From Teretinema zuelzerae (GTDB taxonomy: Bacteria; Spirochaetota; Spirochaetia; Treponematales; Treponemataceae): a stretch of DNA of 64,000 nucleotides. A model generated the notes under the pieces. That model saw nothing but the letters and a program-made list of their open reading frames with translations, was not told the DNA's origin and ran no database searches. The DNA lies in assembly GCF_021021555.1 (NCBI RefSeq), contig NZ_JAINWA010000003.1:1674001-1738000 (forward strand), read 5' to 3'. Made by a program: the position numbers and the translations under genes. Shown piece by piece: positions 53,435-62,118 of the stretch; position 1 is the stretch's first letter, and each line of letters starts with the position of its first letter.

Positions 53435-53556
53435 ACCTAACATTTGCTTAACCTGTATTTTCGCGCCCGAAGGGCTTGGCGCATTTTGTGCGTCAGGAGC
53501 GTAGCGACAGCACAAAATGTGACAAAGAAAATATCAGGTTGAAGCAGTTGTTAGAA
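53435..53556 (-). repeat. attC 29
   Basis: 122 bp. Boxes ACCTAAC and GTTAGAA. GCCC arm with GAA loop, GTA tip inside a GTCAGGAGCGTAGCG loop. Flanking minihairpin CGCC-GAA-GGCG. Confidence 0.95.
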
Positions 53557-54583
53557 CTCTTCTACATATTTTATAGATTTCAGAATCTCTTTTTTTTATT
53601 TCTTCCATTGATTTATTAATTAGTTTTACAATTTCATTAAACTTTGTATTCTTTGTAAAATATTCATTTGAATATTGGTACATAAATGTTGGGCTATCTT
53701 TTAGACTATCGTATGTACAGAATTCTTTTTTTTGTTTTGACTTCCAATTTGAGTCAAACCAAATATTTCTCTTCCTAAGTTCACATGCAATTTCTTCAGT
53801 TTTCCCTTTTTTTAACATAAATATTTTACGATAATACTTATCTTCAATTTGAATTCCTATTATATAAAAATCATTTTCCCAGAAAATATCTACAATTGGA
53901 TGATTATGAGAAAAACCAAAAGTTGGTTTAAATGTATATCCACAATTTAACAATTCATTTATATTGATGTTCCGTGTAATATATTCCAACAAACAACTTG
54001 CACCATATTTTATAAATACATCGTGCATTCTGAGCTCTTGTAATGGAGCCAATAAACCTGGATTACTCCAGTTAAAATTATAAACTTCTTTAATGATGTT
54101 CTCTGAAATGATATCAATCAACAATTGAACCATTTTAATGTAATCTTCAAAAAGAAGTTTATGATATTCATTAGTGATATTCAGTTTAGAAAAGTCTTTA
54201 ATTAATTTGGAATAATCTTTAACTTTCCATTTACTCATATCAAAATAGAATTTCTGTGGTAACAAGGTTAGTAATAAATAGACGTCAGCCTTTTTATTTT
54301 CAATTTTTCGAGCCTGTTTATCACCTAATATATCTTTTACTTTATTTTCAATGATAAATATTTTACCATTTGCTTTTATTCGTAAATCAATATTATCCTT
54401 TTCACGTTCAACAATTAATTCTGTTTTTAATTTCTCTTTGAACAAAATAGTAAATACTTGGCTATTCAAATTATCTTCTTCAGTTTCTAAAGCCCATGAA
54501 ATGAAATTTGTATGAAATAATTCCTTAGAAGAAAGTGAAACCCTGAACAATGGAGATCTCTTTATCTGTTCATATTTATCCAT
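53534..54583 (-). CDS. PD-(D/E)XK nuclease-superfamily protein with attC-encoded tail
   Basis: 349 residues. The N-terminal region matches the PD-(D/E)XK nuclease fold seen in defence-related proteins: ELFHTNFISWALE, then NIDLRIKANGKIFIIENKVKD with the D...ExK residues, and YLLLTLLP. The C-terminal half is uncharacterised. The last residues LTTAST and the TGA come from attC 29. A nuclease or defence role is inferred from the fold only. Confidence 0.8.
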   Translation of the reverse strand: MDKYEQIKRSPLFRVSLSSKELFHTNFISWALETEEDNLNSQVFTILFKEKLKTELIVEREKDNIDLRIKANGKIFIIENKVKDILGDKQARKIENKKADVYLLLTLLPQKFYFDMSKWKVKDYSKLIKDFSKLNITNEYHKLLFEDYIKMVQLLIDIISENIIKEVYNFNWSNPGLLAPLQELRMHDVFIKYGASCLLEYITRNININELLNCGYTFKPTFGFSHNHPIVDIFWENDFYIIGIQIEDKYYRKIFMLKKGKTEEIACELRKRNIWFDSNWKSKQKKEFCTYDSLKDSPTFMYQYSNEYFTKNTKFNEIVKLINKSMEEIKKRDSEIYKICRRVLTTAST

Positions 54584-54611
54584 CTTTTTTCCTCTTGCGC
54601 CGAAGGCGTCG

Positions 54612-54721
54612 TTCTAACATTTATTTAACCTGCATTGCGTACATTGGCGCACTTTTTGCCGAGCGAAGCGACTAGCAAAAAGTGTGACAATAGCAATGTC
54701 AGGTTGAAATAGTTGTTATCC
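54612..54721 (-). repeat. attC 30
   Basis: 110 bp. Boxes TTCTAAC and GTTATCC. Outer arms covary to TTTATTTAACC / GGTTGAAATAGTT. ATTGCGTACATTGGCG type with GAA tip. Flanking minihairpin CGCC-GAA-GGCG. Confidence 0.94.
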
Positions 54722-55351
54722 AATTTCTGGTTTCAGTTCTGCTGTAGCTTCGTTTTCAACTAATTTGTGTACTAAGCTTTTTACTTTTACAAACGTTACC
54801 AACGTCTTAAATTTTATTCCGTAACAAAAATATTTCCTACAGAAAGCTCCGTTTTGTTTTTTACTCTACAACAGCTTTGTACTAAACATTTTTTTTACCT
54901 TTTCTTTTTCTTTTCTTCTATTATAAAAGACCAAATCCAGTCCAATTATCTTGATTCGTTTCTGCAAAACATCAAGATCCTATTGTATAAAACTATAGAC
55001 TGATAACCAGTAACTGAATCAGTTTTCTTATTTTGATTTGTTTCATACAAGCCACTGTAAGGTTATTTCTCGAAAACAATTGTGCAGGATTCTCATTTTA
55101 CTGCTGAATAACCACAGTAATCTAAAAACCTTATATCCAGGATCTTTTCAATTCAAGATGTTAAAATCAAATGAAAAGCAACGTCCTACAGTCGCCTTTT
55201 ATTCTTGGTAGTAGAAACGGAACACTGTTTTGCTGTTTTACTTTTAGTGTATCTTCGGCATTTGTCGCGAGAACTTGCACCGTATTCCAAATTATATTTC
55301 GAGATTTATTAGCGTTCTTAGTTCTTCCATCCTCGCCCGCCGAAGGCGTGG
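54722..55351. other. Non-coding cassette, family N3, copy 1
   Basis: About 630 bases without a convincing gene; a 65-codon plus-strand frame is not conserved in copy 2. Nearly the same sequence with scattered substitutions and small indels is at 62119-62744. The two copies diverge more than the coding duplicates. Confidence 0.7.
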
Positions 55352-55460
55352 GGATAACATTTGCTTAACCTGCGTTTTGCTTGGCGCGGTTTTTGCCGAG
55401 CGCAGCGAAGTGCAAAAATCCGTGACAAGCAAATAAGTCAGGTTGAAGCAGTTGTTAGTT
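55352..55460 (-). repeat. attC 31
   Basis: 109 bp. Boxes GGATAAC and GTTAGTT. GGCGCGG type with GCA tip. Flanking minihairpin CGCC-GAA-GGCG. Confidence 0.95.
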
Positions 55461-55739
55461 TTTTCTTAATCAATACTAGTTATGTGTAGAAATGTCTTAA
55501 ACAAGTTAACTGGTTTAATTTCTTTTATACATTTCCATTTTGTGTAGATGCATTTTTATCAGAACAACTGGTCTAATTATATTTAACAATATTAATTCTT
55601 TCTCTTAATCATGTTTATTATGTGTAGAAGAGGTCTCATCAGATTAACTGGTTCAAGTCCCTTTTAAATCATTTCTAATTATGTGTCGAACTGTTACAGC
55701 ATTTTAATGTTCTTCTGTCCTCGGGCGCCGAAGGCGTCA
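55461..55739 (-). other. Non-coding cassette, family N2, copy 2
   Basis: Matches 34963-35241, including the repeated TATGTGTAGAA words; no gene. The preceding attC (31) also matches attC 10, so the whole cassette was copied. Confidence 0.8.
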
Positions 55740-55848
55740 AACTAACATTTGCTTAACCTGCGTTTTGTTTGGCGCGGTTTTTGCCGAGCGTAGCGAAGTG
55801 CAAAAATCCGTGACAAGCAAATAAGTCAGGTTGAAGCAGTTGTTAGAT
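55740..55848 (-). repeat. attC 32
   Basis: 109 bp. Boxes AACTAAC and GTTAGAT. GGCGCGG type with GTA tip. Flanking minihairpin CGCC-GAA-GGCG, identical to that before attC 11, the other neighbour of N2. Confidence 0.95.
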
Positions 55849-56238
55849 CGCCAACTGTTTAACAATTCAGTTTATAACCAACTACATCAATGTTAGAAAA
55901 CGATTTGCAGTACCATTAAAAACCCGAAGGCTGAATCCTTATGACTTGTTATAATGTGAAGACTGAGGCAACTCTTCTGCATATCGTTTTCTAACATCTG
56001 TTCCTGCAAGTTTTAGCACAAGTGGTATGAAGTCAACTTCATCAACGAAAGAAAAAGTTTTAATCACGATAACACTTTCAGTAATAAACTAGGTGCAAAC
56101 TGAATTACCGTTTTTCAGAGTGCCATCATCTGTTGAACTTTTTCTTAAGTCTATTTTCAGTGACAGTTTACTTCAGTTATACACAATCTTCTTCCAAATC
56201 TATTTCTTTTTCTTCTATTAATAAGTGTAGATTGGTCG
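55849..56238 (-). other. Non-coding structured cassette, family N1, copy 4
   Basis: Same layout as the other three copies. Closest to copy 3. No gene and no right-hand boundary hairpin. Confidence 0.78.
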
Positions 56239-56348
56239 AACTAACATTTGCTTAACCTGCAACGCGTCAATTGGCGCAAAACTTGCCGAGCGTAGCGACC
56301 AGCAAGTTTTGTGACAATAGCGTTGACAGGTTGAAGCAGTTGTTGGAC
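56239..56348 (-). repeat. attC 33
   Basis: 110 bp. Boxes AACTAAC and GTTGGAC. CAACGCGTCAATTGGCGC variable part with GTA tip. No flanking minihairpin. Confidence 0.94.
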
Positions 56349-56378
56349 GTCTTTTTATTTAATTAATATCATTAGAAC

Positions 56379-57047
56379 TTATTTTCTTGAAATAAAACCT
56401 TTTTCTGGTGACCACTCACATATTCCATTAATAAAAAACTTGTTATTACACAATTCATCGCCATCACCTAGTGTTTTATCACGCAAAAAACCACTTCCTA
56501 AATAATGAGATGTTAAATAATCTAATCTGCAAAGAGATGGTAACATTTCTTCTGTATTAAATAATTTACATAATTTTTTTATTCCACATTCATATGTATT
56601 TAAATAGAATTCATTTTCATTTACTTTTTTGTACTCAATCTTCCAATCATATTCTGGTAGCTTATTTTCAATAGATTTTTTGGTATGACTTTCAGCTTTC
56701 TTTAACATTCCGCCAATATATGCTTTTTTTACCAGCCATAAACAATTCTTTGGGATAATCTTTAATGAGTTCTCGCTTGCTCTCCAAATCCATATATTAG
56801 CTTCATCTTTTTGCATTCCTAATTCTAAAAATGATTTATACCATGCAATATAAATTACACCCATTATATAACTTGATCTAAATATACTGTCACCAATTTC
56901 GGGAACATTAGGAACTATCAGCTTTAATTGATATTTAATCTGCTTCTTCAGATCGCTATAATATTTTGTTCCTTTCTCATTTATTATGTCTTTTTTACTC
57001 AAAAACAACAAAAATGCACTCATTCCATAGATCATTTTTTTCTCCAT
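56379..57047 (-). CDS. L-2-amino-thiazoline-4-carboxylic acid hydrolase-like protein (cassette)
   Basis: 222 residues from the ATG at 57047 (MEKKMIYGMSAFLLF); an open frame extends through attC 34 to 57143 but that start is unlikely. The C-terminal LPSLCRLDYLTSHYLGSGFLRDKTLGDGDELCNNKFF matches the ATC-hydrolase signature. Bacterial members hydrolyse L-2-amino-thiazoline-4-carboxylate towards cysteine. Many relatives are of unknown role, so the substrate here is uncertain. Confidence 0.78.
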   Translation of the reverse strand: MEKKMIYGMSAFLLFLSKKDIINEKGTKYYSDLKKQIKYQLKLIVPNVPEIGDSIFRSSYIMGVIYIAWYKSFLELGMQKDEANIWIWRASENSLKIIPKNCLWLVKKAYIGGMLKKAESHTKKSIENKLPEYDWKIEYKKVNENEFYLNTYECGIKKLCKLFNTEEMLPSLCRLDYLTSHYLGSGFLRDKTLGDGDELCNNKFFINGICEWSPEKGFISRK

Positions 57048-57071
57048 TTTTGCACCGCGACAGCGGTGTCC

Positions 57072-57190
57072 GTCCAACATTTGCTTAACCTGTATTTTCG
57101 TGCCCGCAGGGCTTGGCGTAAAACTTGCCGAGCGAAGCGACAAGCAAGTTTTATGACAAAGAAAATATCAGGTTGAAGCAGTTGTTAGGT
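57072..57190 (-). repeat. attC 34
   Basis: 119 bp. Boxes GTCCAAC and GTTAGGT. Same variable part as attC 20 (GCA arm, GAA tip). Flanking minihairpin CACCGC-GACA-GCGGTG, unlike that of attC 20. Confidence 0.95.
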
Positions 57191-57455
57191 TTTTTTCTTT
57201 TCTCGCTTGCAAGCATTTGTCCCACATATGAGATCTGATGTCTGATTCTGCCATTTCCATTAAGTGCGCATAAGCATAAATTCCATTATCAAACAAATAG
57301 TATTCGTTGGTTTCAAAACTTACGCTATAAACATAACCATTTGCTCGTTTTCCATCTTTAAATGCTTTTACAATAAAACCATTTTCATCACGAAACACAT
57401 TAATTTCATAGCTCATTCCATCAACTTCCACATTTTTTGTTTCAATCTTTTCCAT
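57168..57455 (-). CDS. Small cassette protein with attC-encoded tail, copy 2
   Basis: 95 residues, the same protein as at 46071-46358, again finishing LTTAST inside its attC. Confidence 0.75.
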   Translation of the reverse strand: MEKIETKNVEVDGMSYEINVFRDENGFIVKAFKDGKRANGYVYSVSFETNEYYLFDNGIYAYAHLMEMAESDIRSHMWDKCLQARKEKNLTTAST

Positions 57456-57496
57456 AATTTATCTCCTATAATATTTTTATAACTTACTTAAGTAAA

Positions 57497-58084
57497 TTAT
57501 TGCTGTAACACACGTAGTATCTTAAATGAATAAGAAAACATTGTAGAAAAATCTACAAGTGAGAAAACTATTATAAATACAATAAATAAAGTGTATAACA
57601 AATTTATGATTTTACTTTTTGATTTATTATTAAGCCTGTCAACTAGCTTCATAGTAAAACGACACCAAATAACAGAATAAACAAACATCATTATTCCAAT
57701 GTGTTCTTTTTTTATTGTAGAAACTGCATACAAAATAATGATTATATTTGATATATAAACGATTAGGTTAAAAAACAAATAGACAATTTGTTCCTTTTCA
57801 TCAGTAATTAGTGCAAGTGTGTAAATAGTTTCTTTATCCATTATTAGCCAAATAACAACCGATAATAAAATAAAACAATAACCTAAAATAATCATGATTA
57901 TTGTTTGTTGTGACATACTTTGTATGAATGTCCCTACTGAAATCAGTATGCCAAATGCTGTTAATCGATTAATATTCTTGTCTATCCAGTTTTGAATAAA
58001 AAAAGTACCAGATGGGTTTTTATCATCGCGGTTTTGTGAATTTGCTATCTTTTCAATAATAGACTTTGTAAAATTACTAAACAT
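57497..58084 (-). CDS. Membrane protein of two-gene cassette, copy 2
   Basis: 195 residues with four to five helices, differing from 46400-46987 only near residues 80-86 (VIWLIMDKETIYTL). It sits 41 bases before the small gene. Two nearly identical copies in one array show recent cassette duplication. Confidence 0.72.
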   Translation of the reverse strand: MFSNFTKSIIEKIANSQNRDDKNPSGTFFIQNWIDKNINRLTAFGILISVGTFIQSMSQQTIIMIILGYCFILLSVVIWLIMDKETIYTLALITDEKEQIVYLFFNLIVYISNIIIILYAVSTIKKEHIGIMMFVYSVIWCRFTMKLVDRLNNKSKSKIINLLYTLFIVFIIVFSLVDFSTMFSYSFKILRVLQQ

Positions 58085-58114
58085 TTTTCCCTCTTTTCTG
58101 CGCCCGCAGGGTCA

Positions 58115-58236
58115 ACCTAACATTTGCTTAACCTGTATTTTCGCGCCCGAAGGGCTTGGCGCATTTTGTGCGTAAGGAGCGCAGCGACAGCACAAAATGT
58201 GACAAAGAAAATATCAGGTTGAAGCAGTTGTTAGTT
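58115..58236 (-). repeat. attC 35
   Basis: 122 bp. Boxes ACCTAAC and GTTAGTT. GCCC arm with GAA loop, GCA tip. Flanking minihairpin CCC-GCA-GGG as before attC 21. Confidence 0.95.
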
Positions 58237-58469
58237 TATTTTTTTGTCCGTATTACTGATGTAATAATAATCAGTATTCCTGCTGCGAAAGAAAAATAAC
58301 TTACTGGTTCTCCGATATTGAGAAAACCTATTAATAGTTGTAAAACACCTAACAGAATCGTACTACTTGATTGTGTTTTATTTATTTGACCCATTTTCAA
58401 TTCTTTACCTACAAAATAAATAAACAACATTATCGTGATTACAAATAAACTAAAATGAACAGAATTCAT
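58236..58469 (-). CDS. Small membrane protein (cassette), copy 2
   Basis: 77 residues, homologue of 38961-39194 with substitutions in the first half (MNSVHFSLFVITIMLFIYFVGKEL). The C-terminal half is conserved. Its attC (35) is of a different type from that of copy 1 (attC 15). Confidence 0.65.
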   Translation of the reverse strand: MNSVHFSLFVITIMLFIYFVGKELKMGQINKTQSSSTILLGVLQLLIGFLNIGEPVSYFSFAAGILIIITSVIRTKK

Positions 58470-58910
58470 TTTTACTTCTTATTTAAAATCCAATTTTTCT
58501 TAAAAATGCTTTAGTTACTGATAAGGTTCCAAATAATTCTTTATCCAAAGATTACATTATTTTTTCTTCAATAAAATATTCCAATCTTTTTAATAATCAT
58601 TATGTGTAGAAGGGTTTTATGCACGTAAAATTTTTTAATCATTTTTCTTTATTTTTTAATTTACTCAAAGCACTAAGGATTCTTTATTACAAGAGCTAGT
58701 CCGATCAATTGTTGACAGTTTATTTTACTCAATTTTATTGTCTTTATTTTTTGTAGCTTCATTCTTACTAAGACAAAAACAATCCTATTAATCAATTCCA
58801 TTAATGTGTCGAACTGTTATAAGCATTAATTAAATTCATGTAATTTCAAAAAAAAGAAGCCTTGTTACAGCATTTTACAATACATTTTTCTTCGCGCGCC
58901 GAAGGCGTCA
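58470..58910. other. AT-rich non-coding 5' region of the cassette
   Basis: No gene. Matches 39195-39637 with small changes, including TATGTGTAGAAGGG near 58601 and AATGTGTCGAACTG near 58804. Confidence 0.55.
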
Positions 58911-59019
58911 AACTAACATTTGCTTAACCTGCGTTTTGTTTGGCGCGGTTTTTGCCGAGCGTAGCGAAGTGCAAAAATCCGTGACAAGCAAATAAGTCAG
59001 GTTGAAGCAGTTGTTAGGC
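58911..59019 (-). repeat. attC 36
   Basis: 109 bp. Boxes AACTAAC and GTTAGGC. GGCGCGG type with GTA tip. Flanking minihairpin CGCC-GAA-GGCG. Confidence 0.95.
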
Positions 59020-59550
59020 GAATTCTTTTTCAAGAGACACTTCATATTCAACTTCGTCTAATTCAACATTACTCATATTAATACTTTTAAATTCTTTAAC
59101 AATTATTCCATTTAAACTCTCTGGAATTTTCCTACTAGAAATATTTCTTTTATCAACTGGATAGCGAGCTTTATTCCATTTATTCTGTTTAACAGCCCAA
59201 TTAACAATTCCTTTAATTGTTTCTTGCCCATATTTATTCCCAAAAGACTCTTTTTTAATCCATATTCCTAATTCTGGAATTTCACTTGTTAAATCATGTA
59301 ATCCAGCACATCCAATAAATTCATGAGTGTCTTTTTTTGTTATAATAACTTGATAATTTGTTCCTTTCTTCATTTCTAATATAGAGTTGCTCAAAAAATC
59401 TATTGTTTCACTAATATCATTTGCAGGTTTCGGATACATATATTTTGTGGTTTCACTATTAAAGTTTTTAAATATTTCATTTGCAAATTTTAGATCAGCA
59501 GGCACTAATAATAATCTTTCTGTCTCAATAACTTCTAATGTAAGATCCAT
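59014..59550 (-). CDS. GNAT-family (RimJ/RimL-type) acetyltransferase (cassette)
   Basis: 178 residues. IETERLLLVPADLKFANEIFKNF, HEFIGCAGLHDLTSEIPELGIWIKKESFGNKYGQETIKGIVNWAV fit the RimJ/RimL branch. The final region departs from the usual NxxS motif (VDKRNISSRKI), but the core is intact. The TAA stop lies in the R'' box of attC 36. Acceptor unknown. Confidence 0.87.
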   Translation of the reverse strand: MDLTLEVIETERLLLVPADLKFANEIFKNFNSETTKYMYPKPANDISETIDFLSNSILEMKKGTNYQVIITKKDTHEFIGCAGLHDLTSEIPELGIWIKKESFGNKYGQETIKGIVNWAVKQNKWNKARYPVDKRNISSRKIPESLNGIIVKEFKSINMSNVELDEVEYEVSLEKEFA

Positions 59551-59694
59551 ATAAATTCCTTCTTGTTAAAGTCATTAAAGAAACAATTATACAAAACATT
59601 ATGTTTTGAAATTCTGTGGTTATTAAGTCTAAAAAATTTTAAGTAATTCAAATCACTTTTTGGGTATTCTTTATCTTCGCCGCCGAAGGCGTGC

Positions 59695-59822
59695 GCCTAA
59701 CATTTGCTTAACCTGTAATTCCGGCCCGAAGGGATTGGCGTGAAAATTGCACCAAAGGAGCGTAGCGACGACTTGCAATTTTCATGACAAAAGGAATTAT
59801 CAGGTTGAAGCAGTTGTTAGAA
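59695..59822 (-). repeat. attC 37
   Basis: 128 bp. Boxes GCCTAAC and GTTAGAA. AATTCCGGCCC type with GAA arm and GTA tip. Flanking minihairpin CGCC-GAA-GGCG. Confidence 0.95.
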
Positions 59823-60214
59823 CAAAATTCTTTTATCTATATGGTGTCTATTACAAGTTATACAGAAATCAACTTCTTCATAGGAATCAATATTATGCCA
59901 GAAATAATATCGACAGCTTCTGATTTGCTCTACACGTGCTAAACTAAATCCAACAAATCTTCTAACTCTTTTTAATAAATACTTCCCAATTTCAGGTTTA
60001 TTAATATTTCTAAATACATATTTTATAACAACTGTTAAAATTTCATAATTCGTATAGAAAATTTGAACATATTGCATTGGGAAATACAATATTATATAAA
60101 CAACAGGTAATAATAAACCAACCAGTGAATTATAATTTACTATCTCATCTGGATTATTGATAAACGAAACAAGTAAATAAGCAATCAATCCTATGGTAAA
60201 TAGCATTCTTATTT

Positions 60215-61492
60215 CACTGCTGTCCAAGATAATTTCATAGACAAAACTCAAATTGCATACAACTGACATCTGGAGCGTGAACAGAAACTGGCGGCGACGA
60301 CCCGGCAAACCAAAGGTTCAAATCAATACGTTGGAATAATGAAACAGAGATTTCCGAAATAAAATGTGTGAAGCATTTCGTTATACTGCCTGTCGATTTT
60401 TTGAGCATTATATACAAAAGGTAAACGATCATAGCAATCCAAATCTGCGTTTTTACCGCATTCTCAGAGGTTCCATAAAAACGTTTTATTTTCAGGTTTT
60501 GCTTAATAGTTTTGAAAAAGAGTTCTATGTGCCAACGCTTTCGGTATATTTCAGCAACCTTTTCCGCGCTGCAGCTTATCATGTTCGTAAGTAAAATAAT
60601 TGCGCTTCCAGTCTCATTATCAACGGTCCGAATACGCCTGAGTTCATTTGGGCATTTGCTTTTTGCAACCTGGCCGGTAAACTGAATGATATGGTCGCTC
60701 GATATCTTTGTGGTATGCGTTTTTCTTCGTTTAATTACTTTGTAGGAGGCATTATCTTTAAGTCTGGTAACGAAATAGACACCGTTATCACAAAAATCAG
60801 AAAACTGAGCGTAGTTATTGTATCCCTTATCAAAGGTAACAATATCGCCTTTCTTAAGATTCATTTTTCCAAGCGTATTGTTCTCATGCTCTTCTGCATT
60901 AGTAATGAACAAATATTCCGGAACTGATTCGCCAACGTCATATTTCACATGGATCTTAACACCGCTTTTTGTCGATCTGAATTTCGCCCATGGGAAATCA
61001 TTCAGAGAAAATCCGATTGTGGTTGCATCTACGGCATACAGTTTCTTTTCCGTCAACTTACGTGCGCCGCGCTCAAGCGTTGAAAATAATTGATAATACA
61101 AGGACTCGAAAAACTCGGAGCCGTGATTTTTATTTGCGTATGAAATCGTTGATCGTTTTATTTCTTTGTTCAGGCCGAGATGGTAAAAAGATTTTTTTTG
61201 GCAATTCATTGCATTTTGAATACTACGCAGGCCGTTTTGTCTAGTTATTTGCGCAAAGGCCATGACAACGAATTGATCCCATGTATTGAAATCTTTTCGG
61301 AATTTGTCTGATTCCATCGTTTTGCACAGTTTATCAAATTCAGGTCTCTTAACTTGTGATAGAAGCTGTCCAAAAAGTGTGTTATAGTTATTCATACCCG
61401 ATTTCCTTTTGTGGTAAAGGTTTGTGTGGTAACAAAACTGTATCACGGAAATCGGGTTTTTAAAATAGTTCTATTTATCTTGGACAGCAGTG
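60215..61492 (-). mobile_element. IS4-family insertion sequence (complete)
   Basis: 1278 bp. Inverted terminal repeats start CACTGCTGTCCAAGATAA at both ends; target duplication TTCTTATTT at 60206-60214 and 61493-61501. A truncated relative is at 21228-21396. Confidence 0.96.
60235..61395 (-). CDS. IS4-family transposase
   Basis: 386 residues from the ATG at 61395 (MNNYNTLFGQLLSQV); an upstream in-frame ATG at 61446 lies near the terminal repeat. DDE residues: LYAVDATTIGFSL, VTFDKGYNNYAQF and YRKRWHIELFFKTIKQNLKIKRF (the YREK-type motif). The N-terminal domain corresponds to the DUF4372-like region of many IS4 transposases. Appears intact. Confidence 0.95.
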   Translation of the reverse strand: MNNYNTLFGQLLSQVKRPEFDKLCKTMESDKFRKDFNTWDQFVVMAFAQITRQNGLRSIQNAMNCQKKSFYHLGLNKEIKRSTISYANKNHGSEFFESLYYQLFSTLERGARKLTEKKLYAVDATTIGFSLNDFPWAKFRSTKSGVKIHVKYDVGESVPEYLFITNAEEHENNTLGKMNLKKGDIVTFDKGYNNYAQFSDFCDNGVYFVTRLKDNASYKVIKRRKTHTTKISSDHIIQFTGQVAKSKCPNELRRIRTVDNETGSAIILLTNMISCSAEKVAEIYRKRWHIELFFKTIKQNLKIKRFYGTSENAVKTQIWIAMIVYLLYIMLKKSTGSITKCFTHFISEISVSLFQRIDLNLWFAGSSPPVSVHAPDVSCMQFEFCL

Positions 61493-62008
61493 TTCTTATT
61501 TTATTAATTATTGGCATAAGCAATTCGGCATCTTTATGTTTTTTAGCCACATCATAAAATATGAATACAAATAAACTTATTGGTACAATGATTATTTCTA
61601 TAATGACAGGAAATACATAAGTGTTTGCCAATAATTCAATAAACACTAAAAAGGTAATATTATCTTTTAATCTAGATACTATACTAAAATCTTTAATTTT
61701 ATTAGTTATTATTTTTTGAGTAAAATACAATCCGCTAATACAGAACCATAATATTGAATCCTTTATCAACCCAATATTTAAGTGATAAATTTTATTTACT
61801 CCATATAAAATTATTCCAAAATAGATTATTGAAATAATAATGTATGCTTGTATTTGCCTTGAGAAGAAATTTTTAACAACTTTACCAAATGATTTACGAA
61901 CATCTTTTATCGTAAACGCGTAAATCATAAAAGATAAAAGCCAAAAGACTAAGGCTATTTCTCTATTTGATAATATATTCATTTTATTTTGTCGCGCCGA
62001 AGGCGTCG

Positions 62009-62118
62009 TTCTAACATTTATTTAACCTGCATTGCGTACATTGGCGCACTTTTTGCCGAGCGAAGCGACTAGCAAAAAGTGTGACAATAGCAATGTCAGG
62101 TTGAAATAGTTGTTATCC
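62009..62118 (-). repeat. attC 38
   Basis: 110 bp. Boxes TTCTAAC and GTTATCC. Same site as attC 30, with the TTTATTTAACC / GGTTGAAATAGTT arms. Flanking minihairpin CGCC-GAA-GGCG. Confidence 0.94.

Larger units (their letters stand above)
59817..61982 (-). pseudogene. Membrane-protein cassette gene interrupted by IS4-family element
   Basis: Removing 60215-61492 and one 9-bp target repeat rejoins a single frame: LLMPIINKIR from the start side continues as MLFTIGLIAYLL. The rebuilt protein, about 290 residues, starts at 61982 and ends at a TAA inside the R'' box of attC 37. It has about seven membrane helices and a C-terminal soluble tail with Cys/His residues (CITCNRHH). Family unknown. The break is recent since both halves are intact. 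Confidence 0.85.

Noticed and set aside
55171-55368. A 65-codon ORF in the N3 cassette
   Set aside because: Its frame is disrupted in the second N3 copy, so it is unlikely to be coding.
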